DNA of 64,000 bases. It comes from Dromiciops gliroides. Its lineage: Eukaryota; Chordata; Mammalia; Microbiotheria; Microbiotheriidae. The stretch is from positions 447,906,822-447,970,821 of the forward strand of contig NC_057864.1 in assembly GCF_019393635.1 (NCBI RefSeq). Direction: 5' to 3'. Both the position numbers and the translations under genes were made by a program. Under the pieces are notes generated by a model. It worked only from the letters and a program-made list of their open reading frames with translations. It searched no databases and was not told the origin of the DNA. Every line of letters starts with the position of its first letter. Position 1 is the stretch's first letter. Shown here in pieces: positions 21,706-34,109 of the stretch.

Positions 21706-21827
21706 TAAATAAGCAGAGCCAATAAAATAAATTATCCCAGGAAAAATGTAGGAAATAAGAAGAGAAAGAAAAGAAGTCTATGGAATTAACAACAACAAAA
21801 CAACAGAAAGCATTAAGAGACGTTTTT

Positions 21828-21988
21828 GAGGGTTTTTTGTTTTTGTTTTTTTGCGGGACAATGAGGGTTAAGTGACTTGCCCAGGGTCACACAGCTAGTA
21901 AGTGTCAAGTGTCTGAGGCCAGATTTGAACTCAGGTACTCCTGAATCCAAGGTCATTGCTTTATCCACTGCACTACCTAGCTCCCCCC
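21828..21988 (-). repeat. Marsupial SINE
   Basis: Antisense copy with TTTTTTGCGGGACAATGAGG and ending CTACCTAGCTCCCCCC. A weak target-site duplication beginning AAGAGA flanks it. Confidence 0.92.
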
Positions 21989-22001
21989 AAGAGAGTTCTT
22001 T

Positions 22002-23459
22002 CTGAAATTACATAAGGAGAAAAGGGGAAAAGCAGAAATCCAATAGAAGTGATGATGGAGAAATAGGCCCAATATACCATGGACTAAAATTCATGAAATC
22101 TCACCTACACTTGAGTTAGAGTTTTCTTTTCTTTTCTTTTCTTTTTGTAGGACTAAACTACTGATTGGCAAAGCTATAAAAGTTGAGATAGGGAAAGACG
22201 ATAGAGAGGAATATGATATACCCTAATCAAGCCAAAAGTTAACAGTAAAGGGGAAATGATTTCTGTAGTCTCCCAGAATGAAAAGAGTACACACAAAGAA
22301 GTGAGAAAATAGATGCAAGGAAGGAAATTGGAGGAAATAAAAGTACAAATCTCATGTCAGTGATGGTAGAGGGTCCCATTAAGAACCCTCCCATGAGGGA
22401 TATTCTGTGAGAGATGGAGATCTTACAATGGGTAAAATTATTAAGGATTTTATGCTTAGAGACATCATTTGTCCTTCCTCAGAAGAAAGGAAATCAAAGG
22501 TCTTGTAGGCAACAAACAACCAGAAGAGTGTGAAGGTATTGCACTGAAGAGGAGATTTCATGGCAAATGTGGATGAAATGATCATAGGAAGGCAAAGGGT
22601 AATAAAGAAATGCACAATCAGGGACATGGGATAATCCCTACCATTGGATAATACCTTTTTCCCTTTTTATACATGAGGGAAAAAATTAGGTAAATTGGAT
22701 AAGGTAAAAAATTAGTCAGGGGGCAAGAGCTACAAGGCAATTACAATAGAAACTGTTTAGAAGAGGGAATTCAAAGCAGATATCTTAAAAGTTTTAATTC
22801 CATGAGGAATACATCAACTGAAGAAGGAATAAATATGTATAAAAACATGAATCAAAAAATAAAAACCTAGAAAGACAGAAAGGGGAGAGAAACAATGAAG
22901 AAAATGAAAGCAAAAAATCCTTTATAGAAAATGAAATAAAAAACTAACAAACAAACCAAATTAAAGGGGAGGAAAGGAAAAGGAATTGTATTTAAGCAAG
23001 AGAAAAAAGAAGGGAAGAATTAAATAACTAAATAAAAGGAAAGAACATGGGAAATTTGATTTCTAATTACAAGGTTCAAGTGAAACATAAAATGGTAAAA
23101 AAAAAAAAAAAGAAACAAGAAAGAAAAACTGTAAGAAATTTAATAAGGTTACAGTATTTCTAGATCTTTATGATAAAATAATATTTGTAATTCTCAATAA
23201 CTTTATCATATAAGTAATTTAATGCAATTAGGAGTTTATGTAAAGAGCTTGTGGTCATAAGGTAATATTTAAGGTATGATAATATTTGTAAGTCTAAAAA
23301 AATGTAATATAAGAATAATTAGAAGGAGTATATGTAGACAGAGGGTGTGATTATAAGGTGATATTGATGATACAACACCTTAGAAAATAAAATAAAGGGC
23401 TAAAAAGTAATTGCATGGAAGAAGTAGGAAGGGAGAAACATACACACAAAGAGGCATAA
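22002..23459. other. Unassigned A-rich sequence
   Basis: Strand-asymmetric: long A-rich runs on the plus strand, with a (CTTTT)n run at about 22118-22148. The composition resembles plus-strand L1 body, but I find no ORF2 motif to prove it. Confidence 0.4.
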
Positions 23460-23650
23460 AAATAATAAATAAATAATGAGTGGATAAGTAAATAAATGAG
23501 TGAATACATAAATGAATAGACAAACAAAAATTAAAGAAACAGATAAATAAATGGTCGAGCAAGTGATAAATAAATAAAGGAGTGAATGGATAGATGAATA
23601 AATAAATAAGTAAGTGAATGAATAAATACATGAGTGAATGAATGAATGAT
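23460..23650. repeat. (AAAT)n / (GAAT)n simple repeat
   Basis: Degenerate tetranucleotide array; long open frames on the minus strand here come from this composition. Confidence 0.85.
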
Positions 23651-23959
23651 CTAATGGAGGGGAAGATAGGGGACATGGGCAAAGATTAAACCTTACTCTC
23701 ATCAAAGTTGGCACAAAGAGGGAACAATAAATACACTCAGTTTGATATAGAAATCTATCTATAGGGAAGTTCAGATAGAGATGGTGATAATGAAGGAGGA
23801 GGAGGGGAGTGATACAGCAGAAGAGATATTAGGGAAGGTAGTAATCATAAGTAAGGCAGTTGTGGGAAAGAAGAGGGTGGGGGGGGTCAGAATGGGAAGG
23901 ATGAGCAGATGAAAAATAACATGGAGAGATATGGATAGTCAACATAACTATAACGGTGA

Positions 23960-24620
23960 GCACATTTGAGGCAGAGTGATACATGCCGGGTAAATGTAGA
24001 GAGTTGGAGCAAGGAAAGCAGGGATATCAGTTATGATTTTAGACAGAACAGATGCAAAAATAGATCTAGTTGGGGGAGATGAGGAGGGAAACTATATTTT
24101 GCTGAAGGGTACCATGGACAATGAAGTCATATCAGTACTTAACATGTATACGCCAAGTGGTATAGCATCTGTGTTTTTGAAGAAGTTGAATGAGTTGAAA
24201 AATCTCTAGGACCAGATGGATTCACAAGTGAATTTCTACCAAACCTTTAAAGAACAATTAATCCCAATACTATATAAATTATTTGAAAAATAAGAGCTTC
24301 AAAAAAGCTTGGAAAGACATGTATGGAATGATATATTGGGAAGTGAGCAGAACCAAGAAAATACTCTACATAGAGACAGCAATATTGTTTGATGAAGAAC
24401 TGTGAATGACTTGACTATTGATGGAACAGATTTGGGCATGCTATTTTTCACATTCTTTCATTAAGTGACAGATATGGTGATTTTTCCATGATCATATGTG
24501 TATAACCCATATTGGATTATTTACCACCTCGGGAAGGGGGAAGAGGAGGGGACAAGGGAGAAATAGAGATTGGAATAGAAAAATATAAATAAAAATGTTC
24601 AATCCAGAAAGGTGGGGGAA
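23960..24620 (+). mobile_element. LINE-1 fragment, internally deleted
   Basis: Three L1 pieces in order: endonuclease-like (ISVLNMYTPSG region at about 24135-24165), reverse-transcriptase start (GPDGFTSEFYQTFKEQL at about 24210-24260), then directly the 3' end (AGTGAGCAGAACCAAGAAAA at about 24340, CTGTGAATGACTTGACTATT, ATAACCCATATTGGATTATT, ATAAATAAAAATGTTC). The middle of ORF2 is missing. Frames are broken. Confidence 0.75.
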
Positions 24621-25089
24621 GGGTGTGCTGAGAAGGGTACAGCAGGTATATATGTATTTATATACATACACACACACATATATATGTTGGACATTTATGA
24701 ATCATTTAGGGATTATTTATATAGTAATTATATTTAAACAAATGTGTCATATAAATTGATATTTATTTGCTATTTATAAAACAGTTATTGAGGAATTAAA
24801 ATACTAAGTTATATGTATTAGAATATATCTAGGTATATCTAAATGTAATAATGTAGAAAATTTACATTATATATGTCATATATGTATCTGCGTATATGTA
24901 TGTTTGATATATGTATAAAATATAATTTTATATCACAAATAAAATTATTTTTTTGAAAAAAAACAAAAGAACAAAAAGGAATCTATAAGTTAAGTAAAGC
25001 TGTAAAACTAAGAGAAAGCAGTTTCAAATGGGAAGGAGGCTTAAGGATGAGAGAGAGCCTGAAAGAACTGAATTGCCTAAAGGAAATTA
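24621..25089. other. AT-rich unassigned sequence
   Basis: Over 75 percent A+T by eye with TATA/CATA runs. No recognisable element. Confidence 0.4.
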
Positions 25090-27480
25090 AGTTAAAATAG
25101 CCAAAGAGATAAAGTACTATCTTTACAAAGGAAGAGGAGCCAAAATAAAAAAAAATAATGGAGTGAAATGGAGAGGAAAAATATGTGTAAACTTAAATGT
25201 GAATGGATTAAACAATCCAATAAAACAAAAATTGATAGATTGGATAAGAAAACAACACCCCACGTTCTGTTCTTTGTAAGGAACAAACCAAAAAAAAAAA
25301 AAGATGACATACACAATAAAAAGGACTTAAAGTTATTATGCCTCAGGTAAATACAAAGAAGGAAGAATTTTAATCATCTCATCAGACAGAGCAACAAAAA
25401 ATAATAATTCACAACACAAGAAAAAAAACAAGGAAAATGCATTATACTAAAAGGAATAATAGACAACAAACCAGTATCATATGAAATTTACATACTCCCT
25501 AAGATCCTTGAGTTCATCTTTTCTTATAGCACAGTAATATTTCATCATAATCATATACCACAACTTGTTCAGACATTTCCCAATTGATGGGCATCCCTGC
25601 AATTTCCAGTTCTTTGACACCACAAAATGATTTGCTACAAACATTTTAGAACATGTGCCTTTTCCTTTTTTCCTAAATCCTCTTTGGAGATAGACCAAGT
25701 AGTGGTATTGATGAGTCAAAGGGTATAGGTAGTTTCATAACTCTTTGGCATAATTCCAGATTGTTGTCTAAAATGGTTCAATCAGTTCCCAATTCTACCA
25801 ACAATGAAATAGTGTCCTGATTTTTCCACAGCCCCTCCAATATTTTTCATTCTTCCCTTTAATCATTTTAGCCTATCTGGTAAAAATGGTATCTCAAAGT
25901 TGTTTAAATTTGCATTTCTCTAATCATTAATGATTTAGAGCATTTTTTCATATGACTATAAATTGTTTTGATTTTTTTCATGGGAAAACTACCTGTTCAT
26001 ATCCTTTGACCATTTATTAGTTGGAGAATGACTCATATTCTTATAGCTTTGACAAAGTTATTTATGTATTTTAGATATATTTTTAGCTGATAAACTGTCT
26101 ATAAATTTTTTCTCAATTTTCTACTTTCCTTCTGATATTGGCTACATTTGTTTTATTTGTACAAAACCTTTTTTTAATTTAATATAGTCAAAATGATTGA
26201 CTTTATACCTAACTTTGCTCTCTATTTTTTGTTCATTCATAAATTGTTCACCCATCCATCCATCTTCTAATTTTCTTGCAATCTCTCTTTATACCTAGGT
26301 CATGTATCCATTTTGACCTTATCTTGGTAAATGGTATAAGATATTAGTCTATGCCCAGTTTCTGCCATACTGATTTCCCCATTGTCCCAACAGTTTTTAT
26401 GAAATAATGAATTCTTATCCCAAAATCTTGTCTTCACACTTGTCAAATAAAAGGTTATTATGTTTACTTGCTGCTGTTAATTGTATATCTACTCTGTTCC
26501 ATTGATCTTCCTTTCTATTTCCTAGCCAGTACCAGATATAGCTTAAAATCTTTTATTATACTATATTTGGGAAATACTTTTTATTCTAAAAATTAAAATA
26601 AAATTTTAAAATGTATATACTCCCAATGCCTTAGCAAATGAATAAATAAAGGAAATGATAATTAAATTATAAGAAATATATACAGCAATATAATAGTGTC
26701 AGTAGATTTTAATGTCCCTTTGTCCATTTTGAACAAATCAAATAGAAAAACAAAAATGGAAAATACAGAATTGAACTTGCCAGCTCTTTTAAAATATTAA
26801 TAAAATTAATAAACCTTAGCCAATCCTATTTGAAAGAAGAGAGGACAAAATCAAATTTAAAAAAATAAACAAATGAGGCAAAAATCACAACAAAAACAGA
26901 AGAAAATATCAGATCATACTATGCACAATTATATGTTATTAAAACCAAGAAAACAAAAGAAATAGAATGCCTTCAAAAATATAAAATAAAATACTCAAGC
27001 TAACAGAAGACAAATAGCCGTCTCATATAATCCATTGGGGGGGGGGGAGGGCAGTGATGAACTAGATGTAATGGAACTACCAAAGGGGGAAAAAATGGAC
27101 CTAATGATTCACAAGATATTTCTATCAAACCTTTAAAGAACATTTAGTGTCAATACAACAAATTATTCTCAAAAATGGGGGAACAAATGCACTCTACCAT
27201 ATTCCATTTATTAGACAAATGTAGTCTTAAACTAGGAAAGGATAAAGCACAAAAGTAAAACTACTATAGACCAATATCATTAATGAATATATCAAGCAAT
27301 ATCAAGCAATTTAAATAAAATCTTGCCTGACTACAGCAATTCACTCAAGTAAAGAGGAGCTAAAATTACCTCTATTTGCTGATGACCTGATAATTTACAC
27401 AGAAAATCCTATAGAATCAGCAAAAAGAATAATTCACCTATCTAATGTCATTGGTCCCCTTTGAGAAAGGACAAATGACA
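25090..27480 (+). mobile_element. Old LINE-1 ORF2 remnant carrying a nested antisense L1 piece
   Basis: Plus-strand translation gives ORF2 landmarks in the right order: NVNGLNNPIKQKLIDWIRKQ at about 25200-25255 (endonuclease N-terminus), a degraded AP-endonuclease middle, VDFNVPLSILNKSNRKT-like text near 26700-26750, NYYRPISLMN near 27260-27290 and LFADDLIIYTENP at 27372-27410, which contains the reverse-transcriptase catalytic FADD box. Many stops and frameshifts: inactive. Confidence 0.8.
25485..26600 (-). mobile_element. LINE-1 3' region, antisense, inserted in the L1 remnant
   Basis: Read on the minus strand this is the end of L1 ORF2 plus 3'UTR: ATGGTCAAAGGATATGAACA, ATTAGAGAAATGCAAATTTA, CCAATTGATGGGCATCCC on the plus strand near 25580. 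It splits the host L1 within the endonuclease domain (DNKPVSYE before, MYIL-PMP after, matching the usual VISILN-IYAPN junction). Confidence 0.75.
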
Positions 27481-27958
27481 ACATATTGCATATATTTTTG
27501 CACTTTTCAATAATATTAATGACTTTTTATTATTCTTTTTCTCTTATTTTTTCAGAAGATATTATTTGTTATATGGGTCGGCTTCCTGGAATCAGGAGAG
27601 ATACTTAAGAAAAACTTTGGTGATAAAAAAGATATTAATAAAAATTTACTTTAAAAAAGGGCCAAGAAACAAATATAAAACTTCCCCAAAGAAAGGGGAG
27701 GGGATGTTATCAAACAAAAACATCTCCTTATTCTCTAAGTAGTGAACAAATTGATGTGCAGGTACCACAAAGTGGGAGGGATAGCTCACATCATGATTCA
27801 AAAAGATCTTGAACAATAGGGTTAGAACATTGGACAAACTAATGAGCTAAATTTTATTAGGGATATTTGTGAAGTCTTACTCGGGTTGAACAGATCAACT
27901 GTATATGTTCAAGATAGTGGGGGCAGGATGCCATCAATAGACAGATGGGTATGTGTGT

Positions 27959-27959
<1 letters not shown>
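27481..27959. other. Unassigned non-coding sequence
   Basis: No repeat or exon recognised. Confidence 0.4.
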
Positions 27960-28009
<50 letters not shown>

Positions 28010-28070
28010 CACACACACACACACACACATATATATTATATATACACATATATACGTGTGTGTGTGCTTC
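27960..28070. repeat. (TA)n-(CA)n compound microsatellite
   Basis: About 22 TA units followed by about 10 CA units and mixed TATA/CACA sequence. Confidence 0.96.
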
Positions 28071-28539
28071 TGTTGATAGGATGTAAACTCCTTTGTTTTT
28101 TATCAGGACACTAGTGGAACTGGTGAGGATTGAGTTAACTCATATTTCCACAACACCAACCAGGGCTGTTGTGAGAAAATAAGCTATAGAGGATGGTGAG
28201 TTAATTTAATCTCCAGGCAGAATGATTTGAGACCCAGCTGTGGACCATTTGACCAATATAGAATATAAAAATAGTTTTATGACTTTAGTAGAAGAGCTGC
28301 TGAGACTACAAGGGACCTCCTTGTTGACTGATTTTTTTTAAACTCCCTAGTTGGCAGTTTTTATCTGCTTTCACTTTTGGGGAGTGTTTTTTATCCCCTT
28401 GTAGATTACCTTTGACCTAGAAGGTGTTAGATGTTTTGTGATTGTTTATTTGAGTCCTCAGGCTCTAAGTGATCCATTAAACCAGACTTGGAACCATGAC
28501 TGGGACCTCCTTGCAGGCAGAGATGTTTGCTTTTTTTTT
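28071..28539. other. Unassigned non-coding sequence
   Basis: No repeat or exon recognised. Confidence 0.4.
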
Positions 28540-28770
28540 CTCCCTGTATTTTATTTTATCTTTCTTTGTATCCTTAATGTTTTCCTTTATTTTTATTTTT
28601 ATCTATTTTATTTTTCCCCAATTACATGTTAAAATAATTTTTAGCATTTATTTTTTTTTAGTTTTGAGTTCCAAATTCTATCCATTCCTCCCTCCCCTTC
28701 CCTAAGATGGTAAGCAATCAGATAAAGATTATACATGTAAAACATTTCTGTATTAGTCATTTTGTACAAG
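28540..28770 (-). mobile_element. LINE-1 3' terminal fragment, antisense
   Basis: CCCCAATTACATGTTAAAAT, TTTTGAGTTCCAAATTCTAT and CCTCCCTCCCCTTCCC match the antisense tail at 5100-5215. Confidence 0.65.
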
Positions 28771-28879
28771 ACTCAAACAAAAAGAAGTGATCTTGTTTGA
28801 GACCTTTGCTTTTGTTTCTGAATCCTCAGTGCTTGGGATCTAAATATTTGTTGATTGAATATTCTCTTCATCTGAAAAA

Positions 28880-28985
28880 ATGTGGGGAGCTTAGTTTATT
28901 TGCAAGCTCAGTATGAGTCAGCAGTTTGAGGTGACAGCTACAGAAGCTAATAAGATCCTGGGCTTCATTAAGAAGGGTGAAGCAA
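28880..28985 (+). mobile_element. CR1/L3 LINE fragment
   Basis: CAGTATGAGTCAGCAGTTTG, GAAGCTAATAAGATCCTGGG and CTTCATTAAGAAGGGTG resemble CR1/L3 ORF2 (region encoding ...ALSQ...AN.ILG-like text). Probably the same insertion as 29905-30122, separated by ~0.9 kb of other sequence. Confidence 0.6.
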
Positions 28986-29904
28986 GTCTATCCCCTATGT
29001 GTAGAATGGGGGGTGTTGTTAAGTGGCTCAAAGGGAGGAAGAATTAACATCTTTAGCTTCTTCTCCGCCCCCTCATCTTTTTTAAAGGAGATTTTCATTC
29101 CTGCCAGGAAAGAAAGCAGGAGTTTGAGGCCAGAGGCCACCACTTTGATCTTCTTAAAGAGAGAGAGGTACTGGGCTAGAATTATATCTATCAGTTCCCT
29201 TGAATATTATTAGTCTAGAGCATGTAGTTTTCAAGTTCAAGCTAAACTTCTGATAACTATTCATTAATGGGGAAAGGAGGATCCCAAGACCTATATGCAA
29301 GGCTTGATTTCTTCCTAACAAATACCAGTTTCACATAGCCAAGAAACCCATTTATTCAAGTCAATAGCAAAATAGAAATCCAAAAAAAAATTTTACAAAG
29401 GAGAATGTGTGTGTATTATATATTATGTTATATATAAATATGTATGTATATATTCATATGTATATGTATTTCTATATGTGTGTGTATATGTATGTATGTA
29501 TAAGGAAAGTTCTCTAAGATCTCTAGTATAGCGAGGGTATGTATGAATCGAGTTTTACATATTGGCTTCTTCCCAGTCTTTTTTCCTTCAATAATCTGAA
29601 ATGGGCTTGACATCCATATTCTCTCTTGAAGCTGGAATTTAAAAGATCCCAAAGCAACTCAAGAAAGTAAAGAAACTTATTAGCCTCAAATCTCTCTTCT
29701 CTGCTGCTCTTGTCAACTCTACTCAACCTTCATGCAGGCACAGGGTATTTATGGTCACCAGTGAGAAGAAAGTCCCTATTTCAATGGGCTCTGGGGCTCA
29801 AGTTGAAGAGGACTGAATTCAAGGAACAAATAGGTGAAAATCCCTTTGTCTTCTTCACTGATAAGACCATATTTATAGGATCATATGCGATTCTGTGTGC
29901 CTCA
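28986..29904. other. Unassigned sequence with an AT/GT-rich run
   Basis: Contains TATATA/TGTGTG simple sequence at about 29405-29505. Nothing else recognised. Confidence 0.45.
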
Positions 29905-30122
29905 GTTTAAGAAGGATATTGAGATGTTGGAAACTATCCAGAGAAACATAAACACAATGGTGAAAGGCCCCTGAGTACATCATACCTTATGAAGTTACCA
30001 TATGAAGTTCAAATGTATGTTTAGCCTAGAGAAGAAAAAATTCATGGAAAATAGCTGTCTTTGGATACTGGAAAGACTGTCATGTGGAATGAGGACTGAA
30101 TTTGTTCTAATTATCCTCAGAA
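29905..30122 (+). mobile_element. CR1/L3 LINE fragment
   Basis: AAGAAGGATATTGAGATGTT, AACACAATGGTGAAAGGCCC, TATGTTTAGCCTAGAGAAG, ATAGCTGTCTTTGGATACTG and GACTGTCATGTGGAATGAGG are consecutive blocks of CR1/L3 ORF2 near its 3' end. Broken frame. Confidence 0.75.
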
Positions 30123-30205
30123 GGGGCAGCTATGTGGCGCATTTGAACTCAGGTCCTCCTGAATCCAGGGCCAGTGCTCTATCCACTGTGCCACCTAGCT
30201 GCCCC
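30123..30205. repeat. Rearranged marsupial SINE forming a foldback
   Basis: Starts with a forward head GGGGCAGCTATGTGGCGCA (30123-30141), then switches to antisense SINE sequence (TTTGAACTCAGGTCCTCCTG onward) and ends with the reversed head TGTGCCACCTAGCTGCCCC (30187-30205). Core and A-tail are missing. The two heads are imperfect reverse complements (two mismatches by hand). Confidence 0.85.
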
Positions 30206-30704
30206 AGAGCTGTTTCTTTAGACTTAAACTATGTCTCTCATCTTTATTAGACAGCATTGCTCATAATATTTCATTTTTAAGGTTTTTATAGATAAGTTCA
30301 TATTCTAATATAATATTGCTTTTGTCAGCCATGTCTCTCTGTTGAGCAAGTAAGTCAAATATTTTCTGACTAAGGTGATGCCTGAGCTTTTTTGCTCTCC
30401 TTGTTATGGAAATTAATTTATTTTAGTTTAACTTCTGGATGAAATTATTATAGTCTATATCAATGTCATTTCTGTTTTCCATTTCCCATTTTTTCAATAC
30501 CTTCTTTAAATAGTTCAAGTTTAAATCTTAAATGTGTAAACATATTTTTTCTCATTACAATTCTTTCTTCTTGCTTATTATAAATTCTGGTCTTTGCTTT
30601 GATTTATTAAAACTCATCTGTAACTATACAAAGACAGCTGACTGAGGAATAACTTCCATGGCTATAAGAAGTCTTTCCCTATCTGTTAAAAGATAGCCAT
30701 CTTC
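30206..30704. other. Unassigned T-rich sequence
   Basis: No repeat or exon recognised with confidence. Confidence 0.4.
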
Positions 30705-30848
30705 GGGGGCAGCTCTGTGGCGCAGTGGTTAAAGCTCCGGCCCTGGATTCAGGAGGACCTGAGTTCAAATCTGACCTCAGACACTTGACACTTACTAGCT
30801 GTGTGACCCTGGGCAAGTCACTTAACCCCCATTGCCTAAAAAAAAAAA
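30705..30848 (+). repeat. Marsupial SINE
   Basis: Full copy with GCAGCTCTGTGGCGCAGTGG head. Target-site duplication ATAGCCATCTTC / ATAGCCATTTTC at 30693-30704 and 30849-30860. Confidence 0.95.
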
Positions 30849-31149
30849 ATAGCCATTTTCATTCCTTGTGATAGTTTTGATGGTTTTGGATGGTCATGGT
30901 ATTCACCAGTGCCTACTAATTCTTTGTTTTCTTAAGAAAGTGTACATAGTATAGAGGAATGAGACTTCTATATATTCTACATTTATTACTTTTTTTTATT
31001 TCTTTGTCATGAATCAACATTTCTCCCATATTTCTACCCATCCTCACCTTTCCTCACTTCTGCACTGAAGTCATTAAGTGTTGCAAGGTATGTTGACTTG
31101 ATTGGGGCAGGGGGAGTGTTTATCAAGGTCTTCATAGAATTTAACTGTT

Positions 31150-31255
31150 TGCCTTGACTTCCTCATCTGTAGAATACAGATGATAATAGCGCCTCTCTCT
31201 CAGAGCACTTGTGATGATCAAGTTTTTGTAAAGCATTTCATAAACCTTATAGTGC
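31150..31255 (+). repeat. MIR fragment
   Basis: TTGACTTCCTCATCTGTAGA, GATGATAATAGCGCCTCTCT and TTTGTAAAGCATTTCATAAA in MIR order; followed by a short (TTC)n. Confidence 0.7.
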
Positions 31256-32671
31256 CATTCTTCTTCTTCTTCTTCAATAGTTATTGGAATTAGGAATTTA
31301 AGGTTCAAACTCACACTTTAATGGATACTGGATTTCTTCAGGCTTCTGCTGCTCATATACATCTAATGAATTATTGTCAAGGGTACTGATAGAATCATAA
31401 AATAAATAAAATTGTAAGGGGTGTGATAGTAGTGATATTATTGGGATAATTTGATGAACTGAGTACTAATGGTCATGTATTCATTCATTCCTAGCTTTCC
31501 TAATTAATTTTTTGTTGACTAGGAATTCTCTTCTCTTGCCTTAGATAGCCCTCTTTCAGAGATTACATATCCCTCTTGTCATAAGTTTCACATAGTTTCA
31601 TGTTTCTCCTTATGTTGCATTCCACAAGAGGGTCCTGGCTGTCATTAGGAAACTTCTTATATTTTTCCATTTAGCCTTTCTCTGAAATATAAAAAACTAC
31701 TCTCCTCCAGAGAGCCTCTGCCCCTCTTGTAGAATTCCCACTCAAGAATGGTGTTGTGAGGATTCCCAACTCAATTATTACCCATAAAATGTCCAGTAAT
31801 CCAGTAATCTCCAGTTATCAAGAATTTGAGGTGTAGGGTGATACATGACCATTTGGCCTGCTAATTCAGGACCTGAAGTTTTTGTGTATCCTTCCAATAA
31901 ACTTACAATTGCAAATCTCTCATGTAAGTCTTTTTCCTATGCCCTATGACTTGAACCCAAGTTCTGATCACTTAGTATGTCAGACTAACACAATGAACAA
32001 GTTCATTTGGAAAAATTATCTGGAAAGCTGTTTCAACTCCTATGTTGGATTGCTAGAAGTATAACTACATTTTCTGTCTTGCCCCCTTCAAGGGATAGGA
32101 ACTAGAATGTGGTTCCTTTATCATAGGGTACTCCCAGGTAAGGAAACTCCCTCTACCAATTTATGTCAGCACCTCTTCTGCAACTTAGAGTCTCAGAGAG
32201 TTGCATAGAACACTAGAAGTTAAGTGACTTGCCCAGGGTCACACAGCTAGTGAGGTGAGACTTGAACTCAGCTCTTTCTCAATATTGGAAAGTAGCTTTC
32301 CAGAGCCCACATAAGTTTTTTAAATTGGATAAGAAGGCTAAATCATTGTATAGTATAAACATGGGCTATAAAGTCAGCTATGAATTCCATCTCAACTGAC
32401 CTTTAAGAAATTAGTTGTTGGAGTTATCCCCTTGTTAAGAAAAAAAATAATACAGCATCCCACTGGTTACTGTTGCCTCTCTCCCCTCTCCAAAACCTTT
32501 TCTTTTACCCTTTGTTGCTAAAGCAAGATCTTCTATACACCTGACCACAGGACAGTGTCAGCATGAATAATTGCCTGACTTGACATCCTTGTCACATATC
32601 CCAGAAGATTTTGGCAAAGATGTCTTTCTAGGGGAGGAATTGGTGTTCTCAAATCAACAGACACACAAGAA
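31256..32671. other. SINE-poor sequence just downstream of TBX15
   Basis: Apart from a MIR/SINE scrap at 32215-32285 (AAGTGACTTGCCCAGGGTCA) I recognise nothing. Its position past the polyadenylation site makes it intergenic. Confidence 0.45.
32215..32285 (-). repeat. MIR or SINE core fragment, antisense
   Basis: TTAAGTGACTTGCCCAGGGT, CACACAGCTAGTGAGG and TTGAACTCAGCTC only; head and tail absent. Confidence 0.7.
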
Positions 32672-32684
32672 ACAATTGCAAAGA

Positions 32685-32690
32685 TTTATT
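32685..32690 (-). promoter_or_regulatory. TBX15: Polyadenylation signal AATAAA, likely used by TBX15
   Basis: On the minus strand AATAAA is followed by TCTTTGCAATTGTTTCTTG and a TGTGTGTCTG run, the usual signal, candidate CA cleavage site and GT-rich downstream element. It lies ~1.87 kb past the stop codon. Another AATAAA at 34143-34148 sits in simple sequence and could be an alternative. Confidence 0.65.
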
Positions 32691-33579
32691 TAGCGGCATT
32701 TTGTGCTTGGCACTTAGAAACAGAATTCCGTGCATAGGGCAAATTTTTATACACCTTTTTCTTCATACATATTTTACATACCATTTTATTGCCCCTTTTT
32801 AATATTCATAATATTGAATTCCCCACTAGGCACATAAATACATTTATCTACAACACCTCAAAACCAAAATCTTAATAATATCTGTATTATGTTATTTGGG
32901 ATAATTGCAGTTCCACACCATTTAAATTCTTAGTTTATACCAAGCTGCAATTTTTTTAAATTGTTAAAGGCTGTGGGGAGGGAAAAGGAGGGGTAGAGGG
33001 AAGGAATTAAAGAAACTTCAAAATGCAACCATCTATTTGTTTAAAACGGTGCTCTAAGGGAAGAGGCAAGAAGAGTTTCTTTGAAATTCTGCACTCTGAA
33101 TTTCTGTGAAACTTTACAAATTTTATAGGGCCACTCTGGCATGCAAGGCACTAAATCCGGGTCAACTGCCTTTGTTCACTTGTAGCTGACCAGGTTTCTC
33201 TTCATTGCCCCTGATTTCAACAAGATCAGGTTGAATTATCAAACTCTTTTCCCACACTCCCATTCCCATTCTCTATCCCCTTCCCATACTAAGTAAGATG
33301 CATGTTTTGGGGAGTCAAATTTCCTCAAATTGGTATACTTCTGGATTCTAAAAGAATACCACTGCCAGGACTTAGCACTGCTAAGATGTAGCCCTTCTCC
33401 CATCTCCCTTCCCATCTGGCATGCTGGCCAAGAGTGTTTGCAAATATAGTGGGAATTGGAGTGTCCCAAAGAATTGGAGTGTCCCAAAGAGGTCTCTTCC
33501 TCAGTAAAATCATGTTTTTTGCATCTTGTTGGGAGGGAAAAAAGCAGTTTCCTCAGTGAATTAAATTCTCACCACTTCA

Positions 33580-33691
33580 CACTTCCTCATTCTCTTTCTC
33601 TTTTTCACTTCTTTCTTTCTTCCTTTCTTTCTTCCTCTTTCTTTCTTTCTTCCTTCCTTCCTTCCTTCCTTCCTTTCTTTCTTTCTTTCCT

Positions 33692-33741
<50 letters not shown>

Positions 33742-33800
33742 TCTCTTTCTTTCTTCCTCATTCTTTCTTTCTTCTTCTCTTTCCATTCCTTTCACTCTCT
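33580..33800. repeat. (CTTT)n / (CCTT)n microsatellite in the TBX15 3'UTR
   Basis: Nearly pure pyrimidine on the plus strand for about 200 bp, so the TBX15 transcript would carry a long (AAAG)n-type purine run. Confidence 0.95.
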
Positions 33801-34109
33801 TCTATCACATCAATGGCATCAGTGAATTTTCAGGACGATAACCTATCACCTGGAAGGGCCCATAGTCAGGAGAGCACCTTCCTTCAAGAAGGAAAGTCCG
33901 ATTGTGGCTCGGATGTCCATCTACCCCTTATCAATGGGGAATGGTTTCAGGAGATCTGGTTCACTCCAGAAACAGGTGGGGTCCTGGGGGGTAGGGGTCA
34001 AGGATAACCTTCCCAAACCATGTAGCTTTGTAGAAAGACCACTCCTTGGTGAAGTACCCTTTCTGGGCCTCCCTTCATAAAGAGCTCACCCTAGTTGAGA
34101 GTGAGTGTT

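Noticed and set aside
33456..34007. 183-codon plus-strand frame
   Set aside because: Antisense to the TBX15 3'UTR and composed largely of the (CTTT)n tract.
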